Shown here: piece by piece, positions 42,942 to 52,016 of the stretch
How the letters are laid out: the number at the start of each line of letters is the position of its first letter
Numbering within the stretch: the first letter of the stretch is position 1
Assembly (NCBI GenBank): GCA_964448135.1
Contig: CAYUVH010000036.1
Coordinates: 1 to 64,000 of the forward strand
Length of the DNA: 64,000 nucleotides
Source: CAYUVH01 sp964448135
GTDB taxonomy: Bacteria > Verrucomicrobiota > Verrucomicrobiia > Limisphaerales > UBA8199
Direction: 5' to 3'
Made by a program: the position numbers and the translations under genes
The notes under the pieces: generated by a model
The model's input: only the letters and a program-made list of their open reading frames with translations
Database searches by the model: none
Told to the model about the DNA's origin: nothing

Positions 42942-43922
42942 ATGAGTGATGCTTTGAACGAGCGGATCCAGACCGCGGCTGGCTGGATCAGCAAACTGCG
43001 GGCAGAAATTGGCCACGTCATCGTCGGCCAGGAACAATTGGTGGACCGCCTGCTGGTCGGACTGCTCGCCAACGGCCACGTCCTGCTCGAAGGCGTCCCC
43101 GGCCTCGCGAAAACCATGTCCGTTCGCACCCTGGCCACCGCCATTCACGCGTCGTTTCACCGCATCCAATTCACTCCCGACCTCCTCCCCGCCGACATCG
43201 TCGGCACTCTGATTTACAGCCCGCAGGACGGCAAATATCACGCGACCAAAGGCCCCGTCTTCGCGAACTTCGTCCTCGCCGATGAAATCAATCGCGCCCC
43301 CGCCAAGGTCCAGTCCGCGCTCCTCGAAACCATGCAGGAACGCCAGGTCACCCTCGGCGGCGAAACCATGCCGCTCCCCGTGCCCTTCCTCGTGCTCGCG
43401 ACCGAAAACCCGATCGACCAGGAAGGCACCTATCCCCTCCCCGAAGCCCAGGTGGACCGCTTCATGTTCAAGGTCCTTCTCGACTACCCGACCTTCGAGG
43501 AGGAACGCCGCATCCTCGACCGCATGGCCTTCACCTCGCCATCCACGCAGGTGAAACCGGTGATCCCACTCGAGGAAATTCTCGCGACCCGCAAGCTCGT
43601 GGACGAAATCCACGTGGACGAAAAAGTCCGCGATTACATCGTCCACCTCGTCTTCGCCACGCGCAAACCCGAGCAATACAAACTCGACGCCAAAAACCTG
43701 ATCCAGTTCGGCGCTTCGCCGCGCGCGACGATTTATCTCACGCTCGCCGCGAAAGCCTGGGCGCTGTTGCAGGGCCGCTCTTACGTGACACCCGAGGACG
43801 TCAAGAGCATCGGCCCCGACGTCCTGCGCCATCGCATCATCCTGACTTACGAAGCCGAAGCCCAGGCCATCACCACCGATGCCCTCATCAAAAAGATTTT
43901 CAACGCCGTGCCCGTGCCCTAA
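42942..43922 (+). CDS. MoxR-type AAA+ ATPase
   Basis: The 326-residue chaperone-like ATPase has Walker A GVPGLAKT (about residue 52), Walker B FVLADEINRAP (about 110), sensor VLATENPIDQEGTYPLPEAQ and the C-terminal lid. MoxR ATPases mature VWA-domain partners; here the partners are encoded directly downstream. The operon order (MoxR, DUF58, DUF4381-like, BatA, BatB) matches the Bat aerotolerance cluster of Bacteroidota and Verrucomicrobiota. A 9-base repeat array lies just upstream and could control the operon. Confidence 0.9.
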   Translation: MSDALNERIQTAAGWISKLRAEIGHVIVGQEQLVDRLLVGLLANGHVLLEGVPGLAKTMSVRTLATAIHASFHRIQFTPDLLPADIVGTLIYSPQDGKYHATKGPVFANFVLADEINRAPAKVQSALLETMQERQVTLGGETMPLPVPFLVLATENPIDQEGTYPLPEAQVDRFMFKVLLDYPTFEEERRILDRMAFTSPSTQVKPVIPLEEILATRKLVDEIHVDEKVRDYIVHLVFATRKPEQYKLDAKNLIQFGASPRATIYLTLAAKAWALLQGRSYVTPEDVKSIGPDVLRHRIILTYEAEAQAITTDALIKKIFNAVPVP

Positions 43923-43946
43923 GCCCGGCCGCCTCCCCCGTCCCGC

Positions 43947-44864
43947 ATGACCGAAATCGAACTCCTCGAAGCCGTCCGGCGCGTGGAGGTGCGCACGAAC
44001 CGCCTGGTCAACGACACCATGGTCGGCGCCTACCTCAGCCATTTCAAGGGCCGCGGCATGGACTTCGAGGAACTCCGCGAATACGTCCCCGGCGACGACG
44101 TCCGCGACATTGATTGGAACGTCACCTACCGGATGGGCCGCCCCTTCGTGAAACGCTACCGCGAGGAACGCGAGCTGGCGCTCATCCTCGCCGTCGACGT
44201 CTCCGCTTCCTCCGCGTTTGGTTCCGGCAAACGCACCAAACGCGAATACGCCTCCGCCATCGCCGCCACCATGGCCATTTCTGCCTCCCGCAGCAGCGAC
44301 CGCATCGCGTTGCTCCTTTTTTCGGACGAAGTGGAGCTGTTCGTTCCTCCGCGCAAAGGCCGCCGCCACATCCTGCGCATCATCCGCGAACTCCTCTTTC
44401 ACCAACCCCGTCGCCCCGGCACCAACATCCCCGCCGCGCTATCCTTCATCAACCGCGTCGTGCCGCGCCGCTCGATCGTTTTCCTGCTCACCGATTTTCT
44501 CCACAGCTTTTCCGACAGCAAGCAAACCGCACCCGACGGCCGCAATTCCCTTCAGGAAATCGGCCTCACCAACGCCCGCCACGATCTCGTCTGCGTCCAC
44601 TTGCACGACCCGCGCGAAAGCGTCCTCCCCGCCGCCGGCCTGTTGACCATCGAAGATTCCGAGACCGGCGAACTGCTCGAACTCGATTCCCAACGCGCCG
44701 GCGTCCGCAACCGTTTTGCCGCCGCAAACAACGCGCGCCTCGCCGACCTCGACATCGCCATGCGCCGCGCCGGCGTCGACACGCTGCGATTCTCCACCGG
44801 CGAAGACTTCGCCCAATCGCTCCAGCGCTTCTTCGAAACCCGCCGCGCCCGGAGGCGAGCATGA
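43947..44864 (+). CDS. DUF58 family protein
   Basis: The 305-residue protein has the DUF58 core: KGRGMDFEELREYVPGDDVR with DIDWNVT following, then a VWA-like part (LILAVDVSASSAFGSG). DUF58 proteins occur with MoxR and Bat VWA proteins and are thought to be clients. It is separated from moxR by 24 bases, and its stop overlaps the next gene by ATGA. A GGAGG six bases before that overlapping ATG serves the next gene. Confidence 0.88.
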   Translation: MTEIELLEAVRRVEVRTNRLVNDTMVGAYLSHFKGRGMDFEELREYVPGDDVRDIDWNVTYRMGRPFVKRYREERELALILAVDVSASSAFGSGKRTKREYASAIAATMAISASRSSDRIALLLFSDEVELFVPPRKGRRHILRIIRELLFHQPRRPGTNIPAALSFINRVVPRRSIVFLLTDFLHSFSDSKQTAPDGRNSLQEIGLTNARHDLVCVHLHDPRESVLPAAGLLTIEDSETGELLELDSQRAGVRNRFAAANNARLADLDIAMRRAGVDTLRFSTGEDFAQSLQRFFETRRARRRA

Positions 44865-45670
44865 ACTTCCCCCTCCGTAGCAGCCGAGGTAACGAGGCTC
44901 ATAATTTTCGACTGCCCGCAAAGGCCGGCTTCACAAAAGACCGGCTCCGTTCCCAACCGTCCAATAGCTCCCCCTCTCCTTTGGGAGAGGGCCGGGGTGA
45001 GGGGAATTTTCCGTCCAACTGCGAGGACGCGATTAAAGCAGTGAGAACTTCCACCCATCTCATTCTCCTCATCACCACCATTTTACTACTTCCCACTCTC
45101 TCCACCTTCGCGATCAGCAAATCCGCCTCCCCCGACGAAATTCCGCCCCTTCGTCCCCCGCGCGGCGAAATCCCCGCCACCTACTGGGAACAGCACGGCT
45201 CCCGAATCCTCCTCGGCACCATCGCCGTTCTCGCCGTCGCTTCCCTCGTCCTGTGGCGCCTGAGTGTCGTGCGCCCCACCCCCGCGCCTGAAGCCGGCGT
45301 CGTCGCCCGCAAATCCCTCGACTCCCTCGCCGGCCAACCCGAGGACGGCGCGCTCCTCAGCAAAGTTTCGCAAGTCGTTCGCCGTTACTTTCAATCTGCC
45401 TTCGCCCTGCCCGCGGGCGAAATGACCACCACCGAATTCAACCGCGTCCTCACTGCCAATCCCGAAATCGAACCCGAGCTCTCCACCACGCTCGCTGATT
45501 TCCTCCGCCGCTGCGACGAACGCAAATTTTCCCTGCCCGCCCCCGCGCCACCGCTCGGAGCCGTGGCCCAAGCCCAAGCCTTGATCAATCAAGGTGAAAC
45601 CCTGCGCCGCCAGCCCGTCAATTCCCCGCCACCTACAACCCCGGCCTCCGCCCAACCTCAGCCGTCATGA
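44861..45670 (+). CDS. DUF4381-like protein with a repeat-derived N-terminal extension
   Basis: The 269-residue protein begins at an ATG that overlaps the DUF58 stop (ATGA) and is preceded by a good GGAGG. Residues 5-49 are encoded by dispersed repeats (RSSRGNEAH and SPSPLGEGRGEG). A signal-like span follows (residues 66-82), then a single membrane span (about 110-128) and a cytosolic helical region typical of the small gene between DUF58 and BatA. The alternative start is GTG 45041, which removes the repeat but has no Shine-Dalgarno. Either the repeat is translated or the start has shifted. Confidence 0.7.
   Translation: MNFPLRSSRGNEAHNFRLPAKAGFTKDRLRSQPSNSSPSPLGEGRGEGNFPSNCEDAIKAVRTSTHLILLITTILLLPTLSTFAISKSASPDEIPPLRPPRGEIPATYWEQHGSRILLGTIAVLAVASLVLWRLSVVRPTPAPEAGVVARKSLDSLAGQPEDGALLSKVSQVVRRYFQSAFALPAGEMTTTEFNRVLTANPEIEPELSTTLADFLRRCDERKFSLPAPAPPLGAVAQAQALINQGETLRRQPVNSPPPTTPASAQPQPS
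44874..45008 (+). repeat. Stop-proximal repeat (copy 2) plus CTCTCC repeat inside a gene
   Basis: The GCAGCCGAGGTAACGAGG repeat begins 9 bases after the DUF58 stop and is followed, after a spacer, by CTCTCCTTTGGGAGAGGGCC (44977-44996). Together they occupy codons 5-49 of the next reading frame without breaking it. Confidence 0.75.
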
Positions 45671-46707
45671 ACGGCAATTTCGAATTCCAATTTCCCTGGG
45701 TGCTGGGCCTGCTGATCCTGCTGCCCATCTACGCCTGGCTGCGCGGCCGCGTCGGCCGGTTCTCGGCCCTCCGCTTCCCCAGCGCCGAAATCGCCCGCGC
45801 CGCCGGCGTCACCGCCCGCGCCTCCGCCGGCCGGCTCCTCGTCTTTCTCCGCATCCTCGTCGTCGCGCTCTGCATCGTCGCCCTCGCCGGTCCGCGCTTC
45901 GCCAACGACCACACCGAAACCCAGTCCAGCGGCATTGACATCATGCTCGTGCTCGACCTCTCGTGGTCCATGATGGCCCTCGACATGGGCAAGCCCGATG
46001 AACGCATCTCCCGCTTCGACATCGCTTCGCAGGTGATGGAGGATTTCGTGCGCAAACGCAAAGGCGACCGCCTCGGCCTCGTCGTCTTCTCCGCCGTGCC
46101 CTATCTCGCCAGCCCCCTCACGCTCAACCACGATTGGCTCGTCGAAAATCTCCACCGCCTCCACGTCGGCCTCCTGCGCGACCTCGGCACCGCCATTGGT
46201 GACGCCGCCGCCGCTGGCGCCAAACGCCTCAAGGACCTCCCCGACAGCAAAAGCCGTGTCATCATCCTCCTCACCGACGGCGATAACAACAAAGGCGAAA
46301 TCGATCCCGTGCCCGCCGCCCAGCTTGCCGCCGCGCTCGGCATCAAGGTTTACACCATCGGCATCGGCATCGAAGCCCCGTGCTCGCTGCCCAAGTTCGA
46401 TCCCTCCACCGGCAAACTCGTCCTCGACGCCAACAACAACGTCGTTCCCACGATGACCCTCCAACCCGCCAACTACAGCGTTCTCGACAAGATGGCGCAG
46501 CTCTCCCACGCAAAATTCTTCCGCGCCACCAACCGCAGCGAGCTGCAAAAGATTTACGACGACATCGACCGCCTCGAGAAAACCGAAGTCAAACTCCGCC
46601 GCTTCACCACCTATCGCCCGCTCTTCCAATGGCCGCTCCTCGCCGCCGCCGGCCTCCTCGCGCTCGAACTCCTCCTGGCCAACACCCGCTTCCGGAGGGT
46701 CCCATGA
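45667..46707 (+). CDS. batA: VWA-domain membrane protein, BatA-like
   Basis: The 346-residue protein has membrane spans near residues 8-20, 52-70 and 318-340, with a VWA domain between them. The MIDAS motif is LDLSWSMMA (DxSxS), followed by the conserved Thr/Asp region (RVIILLTDGDNNKGE). BatA proteins anchor protein-protein contacts in the membrane and are served by MoxR. It overlaps the genes on either side by ATGA, so all five genes are translationally linked. Confidence 0.85.
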   Translation: MNGNFEFQFPWVLGLLILLPIYAWLRGRVGRFSALRFPSAEIARAAGVTARASAGRLLVFLRILVVALCIVALAGPRFANDHTETQSSGIDIMLVLDLSWSMMALDMGKPDERISRFDIASQVMEDFVRKRKGDRLGLVVFSAVPYLASPLTLNHDWLVENLHRLHVGLLRDLGTAIGDAAAAGAKRLKDLPDSKSRVIILLTDGDNNKGEIDPVPAAQLAAALGIKVYTIGIGIEAPCSLPKFDPSTGKLVLDANNNVVPTMTLQPANYSVLDKMAQLSHAKFFRATNRSELQKIYDDIDRLEKTEVKLRRFTTYRPLFQWPLLAAAGLLALELLLANTRFRRVP

Positions 46708-47759
46708 ATCCCTACGCTGACCCCCATTTCGCCGAACCCCACTGGCTCTGGCTCGCTGTCCTCGGTCCCATCCTCCTCTTCATTCTCCACCGCTACTCCA
46801 CCTGGGCCCGCCGCCGCCAACTCGCCCAAATCGCCGCCCCGGAAATCACCGCCGATCTCACCCGCTCCCACAGCCCGCTCCGCCGCGGCCTCAAACATTT
46901 TCTCCTGATTGTCGCCGTCGCCGGTCTCGGCCTCGCCCTCGCGCGCCCGCAATGGGGCGAACTCGAAAACTCCGGCCAGTCTCTCGGCCACGACATGCTC
47001 TTCGTCCTCGACTGCTCGCGCAGCATGCTCGCCTCCGACATCCCGCCCAGCCGCCTCCAACGCGCCAAACTCGCCATCATGGACCTCGTCCACCGCCAGG
47101 GCCCCGGCCGCCTCGGCCTCGTCGCCTTCGCCGGCCAGGCCTTCCTCCAATGCCCCCTCACCTACGACGCGAACGCCTTCGAGGACACCCTCATGATGGT
47201 GGACGATAAAACCATCCCCATCCCCGGCACCGACATTGGCGGCGCGCTCGAAGAAGCCGGCCGCGCCCTCGACAAGGACGACCGCCAAAAAATCGTCATC
47301 CTCCTCACCGATGGCGAAGACTTGGAAAAAGGCGGCATCAAAGCTGCCGAGGAATTGGCGAAGCGCGGCGTCATCGTTTTCACCCTCGGCGTCGGCACCG
47401 CCGCCGGCGCGGAAATCCGCGTCACCAACGAGCGCGGCCAGACCGAACTCCTCCGCAACAACAAAGGCGAAATCGTCCGCAGCCGCCTCGACGAACCCAC
47501 CCTCACCGCCATCGCCCGCGCCACCCACGGCGAATACTTCCCGCTCGGCTCCCTCGGCGAAGGCCTCGCCAAAGTCCGCCTCGCCATGGACGCCATCGAC
47601 GCCTCCCGCCCCGCCGCCCCCGCGAAAAAGCTCGGCATCGACCGCTTCTACTGGCCGCTCGCCATCCTCCTCCTCCTCCTCGTCCTCGAATCCCTCCTCG
47701 GCACCCGCCGCTCCCACTCACCACCCGTCCCCTCCCTCGAGCCTAATCGGGCCACTTGA
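46704..47759 (+). CDS. batB: VWA-domain membrane protein, BatB-like
   Basis: The 351-residue protein has two N-terminal spans (about 15-30 and 60-78), a VWA domain with MIDAS motif LDCSRSMLASD and a later KIVILLTDGEDLEKGG, and a C-terminal span (about 318-335). A GGAGGG lies just before the start, which overlaps the batA stop. BatB partners BatA in the cluster linked to oxygen or stress tolerance; no TPR-containing BatC or BatD gene follows here, so the set is incomplete. Confidence 0.85.
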   Translation: MNPYADPHFAEPHWLWLAVLGPILLFILHRYSTWARRRQLAQIAAPEITADLTRSHSPLRRGLKHFLLIVAVAGLGLALARPQWGELENSGQSLGHDMLFVLDCSRSMLASDIPPSRLQRAKLAIMDLVHRQGPGRLGLVAFAGQAFLQCPLTYDANAFEDTLMMVDDKTIPIPGTDIGGALEEAGRALDKDDRQKIVILLTDGEDLEKGGIKAAEELAKRGVIVFTLGVGTAAGAEIRVTNERGQTELLRNNKGEIVRSRLDEPTLTAIARATHGEYFPLGSLGEGLAKVRLAMDAIDASRPAAPAKKLGIDRFYWPLAILLLLLVLESLLGTRRSHSPPVPSLEPNRAT

Positions 47760-47761
47760 AT

Positions 47762-47850
47762 CAGTCCCATCGGGACGACAGGAAATAGCCCACCGATTCA
47801 TCGATGGGTTGGGATTCGAAACTCGATCAAGTCCCGCCAGGGACGAAAGA
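47762..47850 (+). repeat. GTCCC-GGGAC palindromic repeat, copy 1
   Basis: GTCCCATCGGGACGACAG, then ATAGCCCACCGATTCATCG and a second half with GTCCC...GGGACGAAAGAA. It follows the batB stop by 2 bases. A second copy lies at 55463-55552. Both are built from nested short palindromes. Confidence 0.75.
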
Positions 47851-47858
47851 AGCCCATC

Positions 47859-48176
47859 TTAATTCCCCACAAACGGCGCGCGCAATCTCATGATCCGCGC
47901 ATTCTTGGCCCGCGCTCTCAACCACAACTCCGCGCACACCGCGACCGACATCCAGATCCCGAGCCACCGCACCACGCGCCACTCCTTCCGCATGCTGAGA
48001 ATGATTCCATCCATACGCTCACCCGCGTTCTCCGGCAGCGAGTGCCCCTGCCGCCGCCAATCCGCCAGCGCCGCGCGCTCCTCGGAGTAACGCTTCCAAA
48101 CCCGCGACTCCCCGATAAATGAATAGCCCAGAACCAGGAAAGCCAGCACCAGCGTGATAAAGAGGGCAAACCGCAT
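47859..48176 (-). CDS. Two-span hypothetical membrane protein
   Basis: The 105-residue protein has a first span (FALFITLVLAFLVLGYSF), a charged middle (KRYSEERAALADWRRQGH), and a second span (WLGIWMSVAVCAELWL) with a basic tail. ATG 48176 is chosen because the first span starts there. No family was recognised. It is followed on the same strand by no close gene. Confidence 0.55.
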   Translation of the reverse strand: MRFALFITLVLAFLVLGYSFIGESRVWKRYSEERAALADWRRQGHSLPENAGERMDGIILSMRKEWRVVRWLGIWMSVAVCAELWLRARAKNARIMRLRAPFVGN

Positions 48177-48246
48177 ATTTCCTGAAACACCGTCTGCCTC
48201 CCCGAGTTCCGGGCGATCACGACAAATTCCGCCACGTACGCGGGCC

Positions 48247-48648
48247 TCACTTCCCGGAACCACTTCCCGTCCTAATTATACCCAGCTTTCGTCGAATCGC
48301 CGGCGACATCGTCTTCCAATAATCTCTCGGCAATGCAGCCAGGCAGATGAAGAGGAAAACATTGAGCACCGGAACGAGCAGCAGAATTGCCGCTGCCGGA
48401 GACATCCCAAAATCCACCACCCGCGGCAACACTATGAAGATGACGGCATAAAGCACCCACACCGCCGCCCAAATGGCGAGGAGATAGTCGAACGTCGGGG
48501 CTTTCTCCGGCAGGGCACGGATGGGAAACCCACTGAGATACATGCACGGAGGTACTAAGAATAAGCGGACCAAAAAAGCCATCGGGCCGATCCGATTGGG
48601 GAATAGGATCTCCCACAGCAAATTGCGTTTGGAAGTCGGGTCGCTCAT
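48247..48648 (-). CDS. Hypothetical membrane protein
   Basis: The 133-residue protein has three membrane segments (GPMAFLVRLFLVPPCMYL, YLLAIWAAVWVLYAVIFIVLP, AAAILLLVPVLNVFLFICLA) and a basic tail, somewhat like DUF805-type proteins. It lies 70 bases upstream of the other small membrane protein on the same strand; the two may be co-transcribed. The start at ATG 48648 is preferred over a longer frame to 48690. Confidence 0.6.
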   Translation of the reverse strand: MSDPTSKRNLLWEILFPNRIGPMAFLVRLFLVPPCMYLSGFPIRALPEKAPTFDYLLAIWAAVWVLYAVIFIVLPRVVDFGMSPAAAILLLVPVLNVFLFICLAALPRDYWKTMSPAIRRKLGIIRTGSGSGK

Positions 48649-48894
48649 GGTTCGCAGCGTCGGAGATGTTTCTAGCCACCTGCCGCGCATTTTGCAACCC
48701 GACGCGGCTGCTTCGTTGCGCGGCCAGATTTGGAATCACGCAATTTCACCCCCAAATAATCCCCTGTTTCTGGTGCTTGGTCATTGATGTTTCTCTGGTT
48801 CTTGGTCCTTGGTCCTTGGAGCTTTTCACCCCTTCTGCTCCTTGCCGATCCACCTCTTTTGTGGTATCTAAAGCCAACTGCGTCGCACTTATTT

Positions 48895-51675
48895 ATGTTA
48901 AGCTTGCCCGGTGGTCTGCGGTGGGGAAGGTTTAATCACGCCGCCCTCGGGCTCGTGTGTATTTTCGCCTGCGCCCGCTTCTCCAGCCACGCCGCCACCA
49001 ACACCGTCACCAGTGCGCTGGATGCCGGTCCCGGCACATTTCGCCAGGCGCTCCTCGACGCCACCAACAGTGCCAACACCATCAATTTTCAGATTTTCCC
49101 CAGCGGTTCCTACACTATCGTGCCGCTCTCCGTGCTGCCGCCGATCACGCACCCCGTCATCATCGACGCCACCACCCAGCCCGGGTACGCCATCAACAAG
49201 CCGGCCATCGAACTTGACGGCATCAGCGCCGGCGCGAACGCCGGCCTCCGCATCCTCGCCGGCGGCAGCTCCGTCCTCGGCCTGGCCATTAACCGCTTCG
49301 GCGCCCAAGGCCTGCTCCTCCAGGGCCCCGGCACCAATATCGTTCGCGGCTGTTACGTCGGCGTCGCCCTCAGCGGCTCCAGCGCCAAAGGCAACACCCT
49401 CCAGGGCATCTGGCTCAACGGCTCCCCCGGCAACATCATCGGCGGCACCAACGCCGGCGACGGCAACGTCATCTCCGGCAACGGCGACGCTGGCATCTAC
49501 TTCGTCAGTGCCGTCGGCAACATCATCCAGGGCAATTTCATCGGCACCTCGGCGAACGGCTCGAACAAAATCGCCAACGCCTCCCACGGCCTGAGCCTCA
49601 ACCCCGCCTCCGGCAACCAGATCGGCGGCCCCGCCCCCGGCCAGGACAACGTCATCTCCGGCAACAATGGCAGCGGCATCTACCTCAAAGGCGCCACCAC
49701 CACCGGCAATCTCATCCAGCAAAACTACGTCGGCCTCGACGTCAGCGGCACCACCGCCCTCGGCAATTCCGTGGACGGCATCGCGCTCGAAGGCGCCCCC
49801 GGCAACACCATCGGCGGCAGCGTCGCCGGCGCCGGCAACGTCATCTCCGGCAACAGCCATTTCGGCGTGGATGTCTTTTCCGCCGCTTCGAGCAATTCCA
49901 TCCAGGGCAATTTCATCGGCACCGATCTCACCGGCCGCCTGTCCGTCCCGAACCTGGCCTCGGGCGTGATCCTCTCCGCCGCGCCCGGCAATCTCGTCGG
50001 CGGCACCACCGCCGCCGCCCGCAATATCATCTCCGGAAACATGCTCGACGGCCTCGTCATCAGCACCAACACCTGGGCCACCACCGTGGCCGGCAATTAT
50101 ATCGGCGTGGACGTCACCGGCACCAACACCCTCGCGAACAAAATCGAAGGCATCTGGATCACTTCCGCCAACTCGAACACCGTCGGCGGCGTCACCGCCG
50201 GCGCGCGCAACGTCATCTCCGGCAACAACTCCAACGGCGTCCTCATCGCCTGGGGCGCCACCGCCAATTGGATTCAGGGCAACTACATCGGCACCGACGC
50301 CACCGGCGCCCGCGCCCGGCCCAATGTCCGTTGCGGCATGGAAATAGATGCCCCCGGCAATCTCATCGGCGGCGCTTCCGCCGGCATGGGCAATCTCATT
50401 TCCGGCAATGGACTCGACGGCATCTTCCTCGCCGGCGCCACCGCCAACGGCAATTTCATCCAGGGCAATTTCATTGGCACCGATTTGAATGGCACCGCCG
50501 CCATCGCCAACAACCGCGGCGGCGTGGGTGTCTCCGGCGCGCCGGCAAACCTGATTGGCGGCACCGCGCCCGGTGCCGGCAACCTCATCTCCGGCAACGC
50601 CAACGCCTCCGGCGACGCCGGCATCTATCTCTTCGGCAGCGGCGCGACCGGCAACACCGTCCAGGGCAACAAACTCGGCACCACCGTCTCCGGCATGGCG
50701 GGACTGGGCAACAACTTCGAAGGCATCTACCTCGAGCGCTCGTCGAGCAACCTCATCGGCGGCACCGTGGCCGGCGCGGGCAACGTCATTTCCGCCAACA
50801 AGACCCGCGGCATCTATGCCACGAACGCAAATTGGAACGTCATCCAGGGCAACTTCATCGGCCTCGCCGCCGACGGCACCTCGAACCTCGGCAACACCTT
50901 CCACAACGTCGAACTCGAAGCCAACGCCTCCAACAACCAGATCGGCGGCCTGGTCGCCGGCGCCGGCAACCGCCTCGCCTACGCGCAATCCGTCTATTGC
51001 GGCGTGCGTATCCGCGTCGGCAGCACCAACAATCCCATCCTCTGCAATTCCATCTTCAACAACGGCGCCCTGGGCATCGACCTCGGCACCGCCGCCACCA
51101 ATGCCAACGTCCATTGCAGCGCCTTCACCGGCGCCAACATGTCCCAGAATTTTCCGATCCTCACCCAGGCCGTCAGCGGCAACGGCACCGGCGTCCGCGG
51201 CACCTTCGACAGCTTCGCCGGCAAAACCTACCGCCTCCAGTTCTTCGCGAATCCTTCCTGCGACGCCTCCCTCAGCGGCGAAGGCCAGATTTATCTCGGC
51301 GACAAAGTCCTCATCACCAACCCCGGCTGCACGACGAACTTCGTCGCCACGCTGCCCGGCAACGTCCCCATCGGCTACGTCATCACCGCCACCGCCACCG
51401 ATCCTGCGAACAACACCTCCGAATTTTCCGGCTGCGCCCTCATCGCCTCCGTGCCCACCCTGAAATTCACCCCGCCCGCGACCGGCCCCTCGCCCAAACT
51501 CACCCTCGCCTGGACCAATACCACCAGCGGTTTCGTCCTCAAGCAAACCCTCAGCCTCGTCCCGCCCATCACCTGGACCACCGTCACCAACGTCCCCGTC
51601 AACACCAACGGCCAGTTCGTCGTCGCCGTCCCCATCTCCGTCACCAACCGGTTTTTCACCCTCAGCTTCGAGTGA
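48895..51675 (+). CDS. Secreted right-handed beta-helix repeat protein
   Basis: The 926-residue protein has a signal peptide from ATG 48895 (HAALGLVCIFACARFSSHA) and at least eight degenerate repeats of about 70 residues. Each contains IGGT..GA.N.ISGN and IQGNFIGTD.TGT.., the signature of parallel beta-helix proteins of the NosD/pectate-lyase type. The C-terminal 200 residues are an Ig-like or surface module. An upstream frame to 48784 would add the repeat-derived segment MFLWFLVLGPWSF, but the internal start has a proper signal peptide. Probably surface bound and glycan- or ligand-binding. Confidence 0.8.
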   Translation: MLSLPGGLRWGRFNHAALGLVCIFACARFSSHAATNTVTSALDAGPGTFRQALLDATNSANTINFQIFPSGSYTIVPLSVLPPITHPVIIDATTQPGYAINKPAIELDGISAGANAGLRILAGGSSVLGLAINRFGAQGLLLQGPGTNIVRGCYVGVALSGSSAKGNTLQGIWLNGSPGNIIGGTNAGDGNVISGNGDAGIYFVSAVGNIIQGNFIGTSANGSNKIANASHGLSLNPASGNQIGGPAPGQDNVISGNNGSGIYLKGATTTGNLIQQNYVGLDVSGTTALGNSVDGIALEGAPGNTIGGSVAGAGNVISGNSHFGVDVFSAASSNSIQGNFIGTDLTGRLSVPNLASGVILSAAPGNLVGGTTAAARNIISGNMLDGLVISTNTWATTVAGNYIGVDVTGTNTLANKIEGIWITSANSNTVGGVTAGARNVISGNNSNGVLIAWGATANWIQGNYIGTDATGARARPNVRCGMEIDAPGNLIGGASAGMGNLISGNGLDGIFLAGATANGNFIQGNFIGTDLNGTAAIANNRGGVGVSGAPANLIGGTAPGAGNLISGNANASGDAGIYLFGSGATGNTVQGNKLGTTVSGMAGLGNNFEGIYLERSSSNLIGGTVAGAGNVISANKTRGIYATNANWNVIQGNFIGLAADGTSNLGNTFHNVELEANASNNQIGGLVAGAGNRLAYAQSVYCGVRIRVGSTNNPILCNSIFNNGALGIDLGTAATNANVHCSAFTGANMSQNFPILTQAVSGNGTGVRGTFDSFAGKTYRLQFFANPSCDASLSGEGQIYLGDKVLITNPGCTTNFVATLPGNVPIGYVITATATDPANNTSEFSGCALIASVPTLKFTPPATGPSPKLTLAWTNTTSGFVLKQTLSLVPPITWTTVTNVPVNTNGQFVVAVPISVTNRFFTLSFE

Positions 51676-51683
51676 AATCCCAT

Positions 51684-51910
51684 TCCGTAGCAGCCGAGGT
51701 AACGAGGCTCCATTCAGCCGGAAGCAGTGTAACTTTCGGAAAACGGGAAACTGGCCCTGCAACCCAAATCTCCGCCTCCGGCTTCATCCCCAAAGGGGAT
51801 GCATCCTCCAGCCCAGGGTTGCGAGGCCACGAGCTACCCTGGGTAAGCCGCGCCATTTATTTTCTTCTCCCTCTCCTCCTCTGGAGGAGAGGGCCGGGGA
51901 GAGGAGGCCG
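51684..51910 (+). repeat. Cluster of three dispersed repeats
   Basis: Copy 3 of the GCAGCCGAGGTAACGAGG repeat (51684-51711) begins 8 bases after the beta-helix stop. It is followed by a FIPKG-type palindromic repeat (51778-51850, compare 54228-54355) and the CTCTGGAGGAGAGGGCCGG repeat (51882-51900). No gene is seen up to 52016. Confidence 0.75.
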
Positions 51911-52016
51911 CACACTCACCGACAACCGTCCAACTACCCACTTACGCGATCACGACCACTGCCCTCCCCTCCTCTCTCAAAACCGTCCGCGCCCAACCTT
52001 TGGTCCTTGGTCCTTG

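Noticed and set aside
42828..44405. A 525-codon antisense frame over moxR and DUF58
   Set aside because: It mirrors strongly coding plus-strand genes with clear motifs; its Gly/Ala/Glu-rich composition is typical of the complement of GC-rich coding DNA.
48898..51762. A 954-codon antisense frame over the beta-helix gene
   Set aside because: The plus strand has beta-helix repeats and a signal peptide; the antisense product is low-complexity Gly/Ala/Asp sequence produced by codon bias.
50268..52016. A longer N-terminal extension of the M64 peptidase
   Set aside because: The extension runs in another frame of the beta-helix gene and then through repeat DNA; the peptidase domain starts soon after ATG 52017.
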